Positions 1 through 11,503 of a stretch of DNA of 64,000 bases are shown in pieces. The notes beneath the pieces were generated by a model. The model was given only the letters and a program-made list of their open reading frames with translations. It did not search any database and was not told the DNA's origin. The translations under genes were made by a program, and so were the position numbers. Source of the stretch: Gavia stellata (taxonomy: Eukaryota > Chordata > Aves > Gaviiformes > Gaviidae); the NCBI RefSeq assembly GCF_030936135.1, contig NC_082620.1, positions 2,728,001 to 2,792,000 of the forward strand, written 5' to 3'. The number at the start of each line of letters is the position of its first letter. Positions within the stretch are counted from its first letter, which is position 1.

Positions 1-3000
1 CCCCGACGGAGTCAGCCCTGGATCGTGCTCCACATCTCGGTGCTCCCGGTGAAACGCCAACGCCATCGGGGTGACTCACGAGGAAGCACGACACCCATCG
101 CTGCCCACGGCGGCACCCATGCTCCTCTGCCCTCCGCAACCTTTGGATTTTTCCCCTCCCATGACATCACCTTCCCACTCACGCTCCAGCAGCAACACCT
201 TTGTCATGGGATCACGAGAGATGAGTCTCCAGTTCGGGGAAGAGGTCAAACCCCGATGCAATCACAGGGCATGGGACGAGCTTGCTTGCAGGGCTTCCTT
301 GCTCCCGAGCAGGAGTCGGAGCACGATACATGGCTCATAGCATGCCGCTGCGGAGCGACAAATCCCTTTGGAACCTGCCTCCGAAAGCCAGCGTGCAACT
401 CCAGCACCTGCCGTAAAACGCGAGACTAATTTTGTGGAAAATGTTTTGGGGAAAAAAAAATAAAAAAATCTATTCTTCAAACATCCAAAGAGCCTAGAGC
501 CCACTGCACGTTAGCTTACATCGGATGAGCGGAGCCACAGCTCTCCCTCTTCCCAAGCTGCTCCCAGGGCTGGCGGCGGTTCAGCACCCACCCCTTCCAG
601 CTCCCTTCCCAAGTTACGGCCACGAGTTCCTCCAGCTCCTTTCAACAGCAATCCTCAACACCGGAGACCAGTTGCTCGTGCGCGGGCATTTCCAGAGAGC
701 TTTACACCTTCTGGAGGCGGAGCTGGAGATCCCAGGGGGTTTGGCCCCAGCCCGGGGTCGAGCGAGCCCCAAAATGATGGGGGTAACACTGAGCCAGGCT
801 GGGATTCACCCCACTGCGCAGCCCCGGCGCCGGGGGACGGTCAGCCCCACACCAGCTCCTCCGCAGCAGCGCCAGCGCGCAAGGTGCTACCTTCATCTCC
901 ATGCTTACGCCCAGACTGCCTTCTCATTAACCACCCACCCTGCTAATTAGAGACCCCAGCACATCCTCACAAGCTCGTGCTCCGTAACTATTCCTGCAGC
1001 GGCAGTAACCTTGCGGAGAGCCCTCGTTACACACGGCTTCAATCCACCAGCAACACAAAACTCCACGTGGAGTCAGAAAACCAACAGGTCAGGACTCCGG
1101 CGATATTTTATCTTCTTTTTTTTGGCCTTTCTCGCTGCCCTCATTATACCTGCCCCAGCAGCAGGGACGTTTCTGGCCAGATGCAGCTCGGGGATGCAGG
1201 GAATTCCCCTGCCCCAGTGGGGAAAGCGGCGAGAGAAATACCCAGAAATACCCAGCTGAGCTGGGAAATGCAACATTGCTGCTAATTTAGCCAATTCCTG
1301 TTTATTTGGACTAACACCCAGCCCATTTTAGAGCATCTCACCAGGGAATACAGAGACCCGGAGGGACAGCCCCACGCAGACTATCAGAGCTTTTCCACGT
1401 TTTGCTGCTTAACCTTCCTGCCAAGAGCGCCCAGGAATGCACCCACGTTCACCGCTCTTTGCATTCCCTACAGGCATTTTAAGAGCTGTTTCACCATCTT
1501 TTTTATTTTATTTTTATTTTTAACAACCCCTCCCCAGTCCCACTCTTGCAGACAGCACCAGGCGAGCAGCAGCCTTTTCTTAAAACTCTGCACAAGGTGC
1601 TCCCCCCGTCCCAGCCCGGTGCCAGCCCACCCCGGAGGGTGAGCCCAGGGCCCCCGGCGCTGTGGCTTCCTGCAAAACAAGGGTGTCACGGGAAAGCAAA
1701 GGCTGCCCGGCCCGCTCGCGGGCTCAGAATGCCGCAACCCGCCCGGCCGGCCGCCGCGGCCACTGCAGCCACGCTGACGGCTGCAGAATAACAGCAACAG
1801 GGCTCGCAAAACACCCCATTTGCACAAGACAGCGCCCAGCCCTTCTCCAGCTGCTGGCATCTGCCACCGCCACCGCGTCCTTCCTAACTCCGGACACAGG
1901 CGGGCTATCAAGTCGCTACCGGTTTAAGAACTGGCACAGATCACACAAGCCCCAGTAACCGCATCCCCCGAGCCTTAATCATCACCCTGCGGCAGCCAGC
2001 CATTAGCTTGAACTTCGCCATCGACGTGCGGGATGCTGCCTCCCAGACTCTTTCTCTCCCCGTAATTTCATTACGGCCATCAGAGCAGTGCTTGCTGCAA
2101 ACCAGTAATGGACTCGGACCAAGAGTCCTTTTAAATTTATATTTAAGGACGTTGCCGTTTACTCCTGGGGATAACGCTGTCGCAGCCACTGAGACTGCGC
2201 CGGCACGAACTCACAGCAGCGCCGGAGGTCGGCGAGCCCTCGCCGCGTCCCAGCCCGCTGTGTAAGCCGCATCCCGCGGCTTTTCCCCAGCCTGGCTTGC
2301 AGATGTAGCTGGTGCCAGCCAAACACCCCCCGGCCAGGCTCTGCTAAAGCAGAGGTGGGGGGGTTGGGGCGTTTGCCTCTCTCTGGGCTAGGAAAAGGAG
2401 TTGAATCGCCAGCCTACCCTGTGCGCCAGGCCTGGGAAAGCACGCCAGCCTGGGAAAATCCCAGCGCTTTGACGTGGTCTCCTTCCTGCTTTCCTTTTGA
2501 TTCCGCTTGGCACCTTTGTGTTTAGTTTTGGGTTGGTTTTTTTTTTGTTTTTTTTTTTGTTTTTAATTTTCCTAATCTGCTGTTTCCTGCCAGAGATAAA
2601 GCCGTTCCTCCCAGCAGCCTTCCCATGGTTTTTGGTCTGTGACCTCGTCCCGCCTCCGTGCCAGCCACCACGCTCTCCTCCAGAGCCTTCCAGCGCTTCT
2701 AGACATCATCCATCTGCCCCTCTGATCTCTTCCAAAGCCGAAACCGCCATTCCCACTGCCTCGGAGAGCTTCCCAGCCCTCCCGGAGTGCTTTAAGCAGC
2801 TCCTGTCACACCACGGGAGCCCCCCGAGCCTTATCTCCCCTCCCCAGAGCTCCTCTCACTGCAAGCCACTACCCCGGGATGCCGCGCTGCCATCGGCCTC
2901 GCCAGTGCCACCTTCCTCCTCCTCAGCCTGGATTTTCAGCGACGTCCTTCATCTCGCTGCGCCACGACGCAGTGTCGCCTCACCCCGCGCTTTCCAAACA

Positions 3001-5559
3001 GCCTTCTCCAAGGAGCGAGAGCCCGGATTTAAACCTGCTGCAGACGGCAGAGAGGAGCCAACGGGGCAGAAAGGGAGAGACGGGCGATGCAGGGGGAGGG
3101 ATGGAGCCGGCCGGGCAGCCAAGCGACGCGCGGTGGCCAGGCACAAAGCAGCAGTGTTCAGCCGGTCGGGCACAGGTATTTTGACCGGGATGGAGGTTTG
3201 CCAGGGGATTATGCCGCTGCACACTACCTGCACAGCTCGCACAGGATAGTCAGCTGCTTCGGCAGAGCCCCGACGCCAGTTTCTGCCTAATAAATACACT
3301 GGGAAGAAGAAACGCATCGAGTGGCGTTCGGGAGACAGACACGTACCTGGGCTGCCGGAGGGATCCCTCCTCCAGACAGCCCGGCCCGGCCGTGGCTTCC
3401 CAGGATCTCCATGGGAGCGTGGCTGCGGGCAGTGCCGCGGCGCCGAGCGTCACCAACACTCAGCTATCTTCAGGGCACCGACGGCCAAACATTCCTCCTT
3501 CCCCAGGCACTTCCCCTTCCTGAGGATTTTCCCACCTGTGTAATTACCCACAGATAAAATCAAAGGCATCTCACATACTTCCGAGTCATTTCGGTCGAGG
3601 GCTGGGTTTGACATCCCAGCACCCACGCATTCCTCATTGCCACCTGGGAGGTTTCCCTTTCTGGCTGTCACACCGAGACGTCCAGGGCCTTGGACGGCTG
3701 CAGGATGCTCAGCTACATCATAGAGCGATGCAATGCTGCTGCACTCCACCGAGGTCTGCGCCGGAGGAGCTTTAAGGAGCCTGAAAGCACACCAGCCTGA
3801 AAGCCGGGACCGCACCTCCTGGTGCAGCTTCATCTCCCCCAGGCTCCACCACACAAACCTGAGGGCAACCCGTCTCACGCGGGATGCGCTCGCAGAACTG
3901 CTGATTTCTGCTCATACAGCCGTGCTTCCCAACAAACCCAGCTACGCCGGGCGCAGAGACGCTCGCTCCCACCACATCACCTCCAAAAAGCAAATACCGG
4001 CAGTCTTTGCAGACGACTGCTTTGGGACACGCTGCCAACGGCAGTCGCTGCTCTCCCGAAGCCGGGGAGTTTCAGCAGGGTGCAGGCAGCCCTCGACATG
4101 GGTTTCCCTCGCGTGCAACCTCCGCAGCAGCAATGCACCTCAATCTGCTTCTATTGCAGCGGCGCTGGGTGTACTGTGATTCCCGAGACAGCCCGTTTGT
4201 AAGTCAATACGGGCAAGACAAATGCTGGGATTGCACCTAACGCGCACAAACACACAGAGCTGGCTTAGAGGGAAAAAACCACCCAGGCAAAGCTGTCAGC
4301 AATAAAGTCAATAAAACCATCCCCCAGCACAGTAACGAGTCCCAGTGCTCAAAGCCTGGCGAGGGGCTGTGACAAAGGCCACGCTTACCGCGGGTGGAGC
4401 GGGGCTGGCAGGCTTCCTCCCCTCCCAGCCGCCGGCACCCGGCTACCGAAACTCGCAGCCCCCGAGAAACACCCACCGTTGGCGCTGATGGGGCTTCCTA
4501 CCTGACCTCGCCTTCCGAACCCAAGGATATGGTTGTTCTTCCCATCCCCATCAAGACAATACAGGAATTAATCACTGCAGCAGGCAGAGATAGGAGCTTC
4601 CTAAAATAATTGTGACTGTCACAGCCCGTATCCCAAAACCGCAGTGCAGGAGGGTGTGCCCACCCGGCGCACACCTTGGTTGACTAACCACACGCGGTGG
4701 GGGCCATGGCTTCACCGGCTGCAAAAAAACCACCCGCTACAGTGGCTGACTCGCTTTCATGGTGGGATTTCTTTCTAAAGCAACACTTGGGAGATGTTCG
4801 CAGATTTGCCGGAGCCCTTGAAAGCTTCAAGCCACTCTTCCTTTTGCAGTAATGATGGGATAGGAAGAACTAGAACCCCACAGAGCAGCGTGCAGTTCAT
4901 AATCCACCCGGCACGGACCTGCCCTGCGCAGGTTTCCTTCTCTTTGTCTCTGTTTGCTTTGCAAACAGGCTCACGCACACACCGTTCCTTGCACCTTCCC
5001 CGGACTGACGTCTTTGAGCAATGGGTTCGTGGTACGTGACTGGCCTGCCACGCTGCCATCCGCGGGAACCGGCCGCAAAGACACCGGTGGGTTTGGTGTG
5101 GGGCTCATCTCACACCCCCCTTTCTCTCAACACTGAGCTGATCCTTCCCAAAAGGACGGCTGCGCTTTTCCCAGCTCTTCGGAAGGCCACCCCCATACCC
5201 AGAGGGGCCAACGAGGTGCCCCAAGCCCACGTGTCACCAACGGGTGACAGCGGGGCCAGACCCCCCGTGACACCGCTGCTCCCCAAACGCTGATGCCCCA
5301 ACCCTCCAGTGCCCGTGCGCCCACACCCTGGTTTGGGGCTATCTCCCCCGCAGCCTCCCCAGGGCTGGTTTCACCCTCCCGAGCTCGGGCTGAGCTCCGG
5401 CCAGCGGCCGGGGACCCCCTGCTCCCCTCCGAGCCCCCATGGCCCCCCACGCCTGGCAGGTCCCAGCCCCGGCAAGGTGCCCCGGTGCTGGGGGTGCGAG
5501 GACTACAGGGCAAAACCCACCGGCTCCGGGCCCTGGGTCTGAATCCAGCCTGGTCCTGT
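1..5559. other. flanking sequence downstream of KAZN, no gene recognised
   Basis: GC-moderate unique DNA with pyrimidine-rich stretches (for example a T-rich run at about 2537-2570). Both strands were searched by eye for kazrin SAM-domain segments and for TMEM51-like peptides without success. Chance open frames up to about 250 codons exist but have low-complexity Pro/Ser/Arg composition and no family resemblance. Confidence 0.6.
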
Positions 5560-5644
5560 CCCGGGACTGAGCCTGACCCGCTCCTGCACCTTGTCCTGGG
5601 TCGAAGCCTGACCCGGTCCCCTCCGCTGTCCCGGGCACAGCGGG

Positions 5645-6060
5645 ACCGAGCCCAGCCCGACCCCGTCCTGGCTCCGACCCCCTCCCGGTCCCGGTCCCAG
5701 TCCCGGTCCCAGTCCCCAGCACGGCAGACCAAGCCCAGCCCGACCCTGTCCTGGCTCCGACCCGCTCCCGGTCCCGGTCCCGGTCCCGGTCCCCAGCACG
5801 GTGAACCGAGCCCAGCCCGCCCCAGTCCTGGCTCCGACCCCCTCCCGGTCCCGGTCCCGGTCCCAGTCCCGGTCCCGGTCCCGGTCCCCAGCACGGCGGA
5901 CCGAGCCCAGCCCGACCCCGTCCTGGCTCCGACCCCCTCCCGATCCCGGTCCCGGTCCGAGTCCCAGTCCCCAGCACGGTGAACCGAGCCCAGCCCGCCC
6001 CAGTCCTGGCTCCGACCCGGTCCCGGTCCCGGTCCCGGTCCCGGCGGACCGAGCCCAGCC
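5645..6060. repeat. nested minisatellite with internal GGGACC hexamer array
   Basis: Five tandem long units and the start of a sixth begin with ACCGAGCCCAGCCCG (second unit ACCAAG) at 5645, 5728, 5805, 5900, 5983 and 6048. They give unit lengths of 83, 77, 95, 83 and 65 bp. Each unit has a constant part (GAGCCCAGCCCG, GTCCTGGCTCCGACCC) and, in most units, CCCCAGCACGG. Each also carries a variable run of CCGGTC/CCAGTC hexamers; all lengths differ by multiples of six, so hexamer number explains the variation. The minus strand is (GGGACC)n, a sequence able to form G-quadruplexes. Degenerate related sequence extends back to about 5560. Open frames through it are artefacts of repetition. Confidence 0.95.
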
Positions 6061-6427
6061 CGCCCCGGTTCCCACTGCCCCGCCGGGGCGCGGCGTGTCC
6101 CAGCGCTCCGGTCCCGTCCCTTCCCGGGGCCGGGGGTCCCGCCACCCCCGGCCCGGCCCCACGTACCTCCCGGCGGCGGCAGCGGCGGGTCCCTCCCGGG
6201 CCGGTCCGCCCTGCCCTGCCCTCCCGGGGCGGCGCTTGCAGGGCCCGGCCCCGGCGGCGGGGGGGGCCCGGGGCAGCGCTCCCCGCCCGCGGGGCGGCAC
6301 CTACAGCCCGCGGAGACCCCCGCGCTGGGCGGGCTGCGGGCGGCCGCTCCCCTCCTCTGCTCCCCCCTCGCAGGCGTTTCCAGCCGGGCTCTCTCTCACC
6401 GGGCTCTCACCGGACCGAGCCGACCCC
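6061..6427. promoter_or_regulatory. CpG-island-like patch with minus-strand donor-like site
   Basis: The patch is very GC-rich with dense CpG (GCGGCGCTTGCAGGGCCCGG and CCCGCGGGGCGGCACC are examples). On the minus strand GGGAG|GTACGT at 6167/6166 is a good donor consensus. This would suit the first, probably non-coding, exon of a minus-strand transcript running to lower coordinates. No convincing ATG precedes it in the open frame examined. In mammals the gene after KAZN is TMEM51 in the same orientation, so a promoter for it or for another downstream transcript is possible; this is inference. Confidence 0.4.
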
Positions 6428-6443
6428 GGGGGGGGGGGGGGGG
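6428..6443. repeat. 16-base G homopolymer
   Basis: An uninterrupted G16 run follows CGACCCC and precedes CAGAGGGGGA, bordering the CpG-rich patch. Such a run is prone to length error in sequencing and to polymorphism. Confidence 0.95.
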
Positions 6444-9400
6444 CAGAGGGGGATCTGCTCTCCTGGAAGCCCTTTGCATCGCCTTAGCCTGGCCGGGCTG
6501 ATCCTGCCACCCTCTCCTCCGTCCCCTCTCCCGAGCTGTGGTTTCTTTCCCTCTTTTCGAAAAGTTCTCAGAAAGTCGGGGGGTGGAACTGCACAGGCTG
6601 ATTTTGGTTCCCCTTCTCCGTAAGGTCTGCGCTTCCAGCTTGGTCAGGAAAGGGATGTGCTACGGGGGCAACTGAGCAAAACCGGTTCCTTTTCCCACGT
6701 GAGTTGCGCAGCCAGGCGTGAAGGGGACGGGCTCCAGCCTGCCTGCGTCCCGGGGGTCCCGGCACCCCGGAGGCTGCTCCTCCAGCAGTTACTTCCTGCA
6801 ATTCCTACAAATCCATCCTGCCATATATAAAAATTACCCGCTTTTCCGCACCTCATCCCAGGCGTGGGTCACGGCTGGGGCTGCAGGTTGTGTCACCCAC
6901 TCCAAGCGGGGTGCGCACAGTGCTCCAAGGATCACAGCCCCCGTTTCTAGTTTCAAAACCAGCTTGCGAGGGATCTGGGTTATGAAACTGGCTCATGCAG
7001 ATAAGCAGCGCCTTTCCTCAAACGAGCCGTTCCGAGCACCGATTGCAGAAGCCCTGTTTTGAGGAAGCACAACCGCTCAGGCTCATCGTTCTGTTCCACA
7101 GGGCAAACCCAACATCCCCACAAAGCCAAGCCTGTGCTCCCAACAAGCCTGGAAAGTGCTTTTATCGGGTCGCTGCCCTCCGCAAACACTCCCAGTTAAC
7201 CACCCGCTCACCGGGAAGAGCGGTTCCGGGTACGGCCCTCACCCGGGCTGCTGGCTGTGTGCCGTGGTCTCGGAGCCAGACAGTCCCGTGGTTTCCAGGC
7301 TGAACCGCAGCGACCGACCCCCCGGCTCCTGTCCCCAGTTACTAATGAACAATTAACAGCCGAGGTTATGCCCGGTGTCGTGGGCTGCTCCGGGGTGTGG
7401 AAGCGGGGAACATCCACACATTTCCGTGTGTATCTATGATGCGACTAAACAATCTTTCCATGCGATATACATGCAATAATCACAGAACTGGGAACACGCT
7501 CCCTAAGCAGCAGCACGGTGGCTGCAGCTGGAGGCTGGGCATCGGCACAGGTTGTAGGTGGGTTTTGGCAAACCCCGCTGTAATTAATGCCGCGTCCAGT
7601 GGCACCCCTCCCCGGCTGCCATCCCAGCAGCAATTGGGACTTGCATTTTTGCAGGCCTTTCTCGCACCCAGCCGTAATACTAAACACCAGCAAGGACTCC
7701 AATTCTGTTGGAGAAGACACTCAGGGTGGTTTTTTCCCCAACCATGAGTGAAAAGCAGCATTGCTACACTTGCTGGACCAGCCACTGCAGTTTTTCCTGT
7801 CCCTTAAGCCCTGCAAGTCCTAACGAAGGCAAAAACCATCACGAACCCAACACAACTTGACACACACCATCCCCTCACGTGAGTCAGCGTGCCGCAGCCC
7901 TGCCTCGGGGGCACCGGTGCTCGGATGGGGATGCCGGGTGGAAACCTCCCCCGTTTCCCTGCATCTTTCCCTACCAGCACAATCCCGAACCGAGCCGATG
8001 GTATTTTCCACTGACTCACCTGCCCCGGCTCCTCCTCCCGGCGCACGGCAGCGCTGCCCTTCCCCGCTCATGATACCTTCCTTCTCTAATCGGCCAATTT
8101 GGAGAGCCGTGCTATGAAAAATAATAATTTATTAAATATATTTGCATATAGTTTTTTTTTTTCCTTGGACGGATTGTTTTGCGTTTTCAAGCTTGGCCGC
8201 CCGCTCAGGCAAATTCCCCCCGCTCCTTCCCCTCCCCGCAGCACCTTTCTGCATCAAACACAAACCCATCGTCCCCAGCAGCTCCGGCAGTCGGTAGCTA
8301 TAGCAGGGAATCGTCTTCTCTGCAGCTTAGCTGCGAGAAAGCCGGGGGGGGGGAAACACACTTTACACAGTGACTGTTGCTGATCCTGCACGGGGAGAGC
8401 CCAGCCCGAGCCGGAGCAAGGTCACCCACCCTGCAGAAGAGCCCTGGAGACCGCTAGCACAGAGGGGACATTCATAAAGCGGCTCCTCACGTTCCCGCTC
8501 TCCAAAGCTGAATATTGGCCAGAAATGGCCTTTTCTGCATTAAAAAGGCGAGCCGGAGGCCGCTGCGTGTTTCTGCGACAGCATGCTCAAGCCGTTTCAG
8601 GTCTCCCTTTGCTCAGTCATTCCCTTCAGAGCAGATTTCTCTTTTCCCCTGGCGCTGCCGACCCTGGCTGGTTTCCCCATCCTTAAATAACGGGTGCTCG
8701 CTCGCACCCCTGGGAGGGCAGAGCCTGGACGACTGCTAATGCACCTGCCTTCTCCGCCGTGCGCTAATGCATTTGCGTGCATTTCTAAGGCTTGTTTGTC
8801 TTTCTAGCTACAGCAGCCATCCTGGCGTGGGGTATTTATCTACGGGCAGCTCAAATCCTCTCCTTGCAAACACTCACCACCCAGTCTGGGGCTGGCTGGT
8901 ACCTCTCTGGGGTGTTTATCCAGCCAAATATATGGGATGAAGACTTTGCTTGCACAGGAACACCAAGAAGGGAACAGGAGCCCCGCCGGGAGCCGTCAGC
9001 AGGCAACAAAAGGGCCTTTCAGAGGGGTATTTGATGCCCTGGTGCTTGCTGGAGATGCCAGGGACTCATGTTACCCTGCTTTAGTAGCAGAAATCGGTCA
9101 CCAGTAGTTTTCCCCCGCTTTTGCCTGCTCAAAGGAAAGTGCTCAACACCTACGTTAAAATCACCGCTGCAAAGCCTAGCCCGGAGCGCAGCCACGTCCG
9201 TGTTTGGGATTCCTCCAGACCTTTCCAACAGCGAGCCAAAACCACTGCTCCGGGTTTGCCCTGGAAGAGGAAAAGCCCATCCATGCGAGTCAGGCCAGCA
9301 GAGCCACCAAGATTGTATACCTGTGTTTATACCGAGAGTTCTTTTTTTATGGTTAATTAGCAGCAGAAATATAACACACCTAGGGCTGGGGAGGATGCTC

Positions 9401-11415
9401 AGGTTTCTACTCCATCTCCCCAGTCCCACAGCCCCAGAGCCGCCCCTTCCCTTGCCAGCGCAGCCTTTCAGGAGCGGGGAGGTTTGATTTCCCCCCCTTG
9501 GGCTGCGGGACAGTCTTGTCCCAGGCGCTTGCACCCCTCCATGAGAAGCAGGTTGGCAGCGGGGAAGATAAATTTCTGCACAGGGCTGCAAAGCTGCACC
9601 AGCAACCAGCACAGGAGAGCAAAACAGGGGGGCCCGGGGCAGCCCGAACACCGACTAAACGATCCCTCCCTGGCAGCACTAATGACCTGCTGCCCCATTG
9701 CCCAGACCAGGCGCAAAAGCCCCTGCGGTGGCGAACCCCCACGTGCCACACGCAAACCTGCCCTCGGGGGCCGCATCCAGCCCCTTCCCCAGCAGCCACA
9801 ACCCGAAGCGCCCGGCTCCTGGCTCGCCGCGGCTGCCGGTGCGTGGGTAAACACGAGCACAATATTTGCCAGGCACACCATCTGCCTGGGGAGCGGCCGT
9901 GCCGCAGCCATCTGCACCGGCAAGCCGCCCGCTCCCAGCCGGAGCCTGGCCCCGAATTCCCAGCCCAGGCTCGTTTTCCCAGTGTTTCCCATGGGGACAT
10001 GGAGCATGGCAGAGCCCTGGTTTTCCCCCGGGATGCAAGTCCACCCCAGCCTGCTCCATGATGGGCTCCCTGCCCAGCTGAGGGCTTCACCCTCAGATCC
10101 CAGTTCCCAGCCCACACGCACTGGTCTATACTGGTATCTCTCTTCCCCATGCCTTGGTATCTATACCCCGATTTAGACAGCCCCAAGGCTGCAGGCTGGG
10201 AACCTGCTGCGCAAGTGGAAAAAAAGATGAAAAGCAGCAGCCCGGGAGGCATTTCTGCACGCTCCCGCTTGGCACAATCCTCGGTGGAAGGATGCGACCT
10301 GCCGGCATCTCCCCGGCAAGGCGAGGAGCCAGCTCTGCCCCTGCGCTGGGGACCGGGCGTCCGAGGCGGTGCAGGCAGCGGGTGTCCCTGGGGGCTACCG
10401 GGACGCTGCGTAGAGGACGGCGGTTCCGGTACAACCAGTCTAACCACCGCGCCAGGTCGCCGGCTGCCATTTCAAGCACACGCACGTCTGCAACCTGGAA
10501 AACTGCATTAGTAAAGCTGCTGTATTAATAATAAGTAACCTGCCGTTTCCTCCCGGTGCCAGACTGGGGACTTTTGCATCTCATCTGTGATGCTCTGGCT
10601 TAGTCCTGCCTTGCCGAAGCACGGCTTGGCTGGGCAGGAGAATCCCCCCTTACTGCCAGTGCAACACATGGGAGTGGGGTGAGGAACTTCATTTTCCTTG
10701 GGGCTTCTGTGTCCCGGGTGGTGCCATCGGGAAGCGAGTGGCTTGATCGGGACAAGAGAGGGCTTGGGAAAAGGAGACCCAGGGCTTGAGGATAACAGGG
10801 CTGGAAGAGAAGAGCCACGGTGGTGTCGTATGGGACAGATGTTTAAAAGAGCTGAGCGGGAGTTTAACGTAGCTTTGCAGAATTAGGAGCAGATGGCGAG
10901 TGATGGCTTGTGCCTGAGACAGGGAAAATGCTGGGAAATCACTCACCAGCAATGATAAAACTCCAAGGAAACCTTATTATCTGGATACGCAGCTCCAGTG
11001 TCCCGATCAGATGGAGCAGAGCAACCCGGTCTGCGCGGCTGCCGGTGCTTGCGGCTGCATCACATCGGGGCAGTGAGAGGCCGAGGATCGGAGCTGAAGT
11101 GGGGGACGGTTGCAGGGACAACGCTTGCTCGGCAGAGCGGGATGTCCCAAAAGCCACGCGGGATGCCTGCGGCGAGGGACGCTTCTGGGCACTGCTGCCT
11201 CCCCGGGCTGCGCAGGCGAGGACTCAGAAAGGCGTTTCCAATGTTGGCTTCACACACGCGAAGCAGCAAGAGTAGAGGCCACCTTCAAGGAAAACACTGA
11301 AAATGGGGGAATAAATGACGGGGACATTCCCAAATTTTCAGGGACCCTGAGCAATTAATCAGCAGCTCCAGCGACAGCCCTTGACAGCAGCGTTTAGGGT
11401 GATGCCACCATTTGT
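6444..11415. other. flanking sequence, no gene recognised
   Basis: Unique DNA without an identified element. A GC-rich section at about 9.4-10.45 kb is open on both strands for long distances (346 codons on the minus strand). The product is Gly/Arg/Pro/Ser-rich, matches nothing I know and is best explained by composition. A T-rich run lies at 8152-8163. Confidence 0.55.
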
Positions 11416-11503
11416 GGGATATGGTTTAGTGGGCATGGTGGGGTTGGGTTGGTGGTTGGACTTGATGATCTTACAGGTCTTTTCCAACCTTAGTGATTCT
11501 GTC
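11416..11503 (+). mobile_element. CR1 LINE 3' tail fragment, plus orientation
   Basis: The terminal CR1 segment GGTTTAGTGGGCATGGTGGG, the TTGGACTTGATGATCTTACA segment and the end TAGTGATTCTGT are clear. Only the 3' non-coding tail is present; no ORF2 sequence precedes it. Confidence 0.92.

Noticed and set aside
2497..3249. 250-codon plus-strand open frame starting with a hydrophobic Phe/Leu-rich segment
   Set aside because: The apparent membrane segment is the translation of a T-rich tract, and the rest is Ser/Pro/Arg-rich low-complexity sequence without homology.
5127..6300. Several 200-270 codon open frames with Gly-Thr, Arg-Ser or Pro-Val-Pro repeats
   Set aside because: They are translations of the nested satellite, open on both strands because the unit lacks stop codons; some begin at non-ATG codons.
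9407..10447. 346-codon open frame on the minus strand, overlapping long open frames on the plus strand
   Set aside because: The product is Gly/Arg/Pro/Ser-rich with no recognisable domain, and high GC makes stops rare in several frames at once. No splice or homology support.
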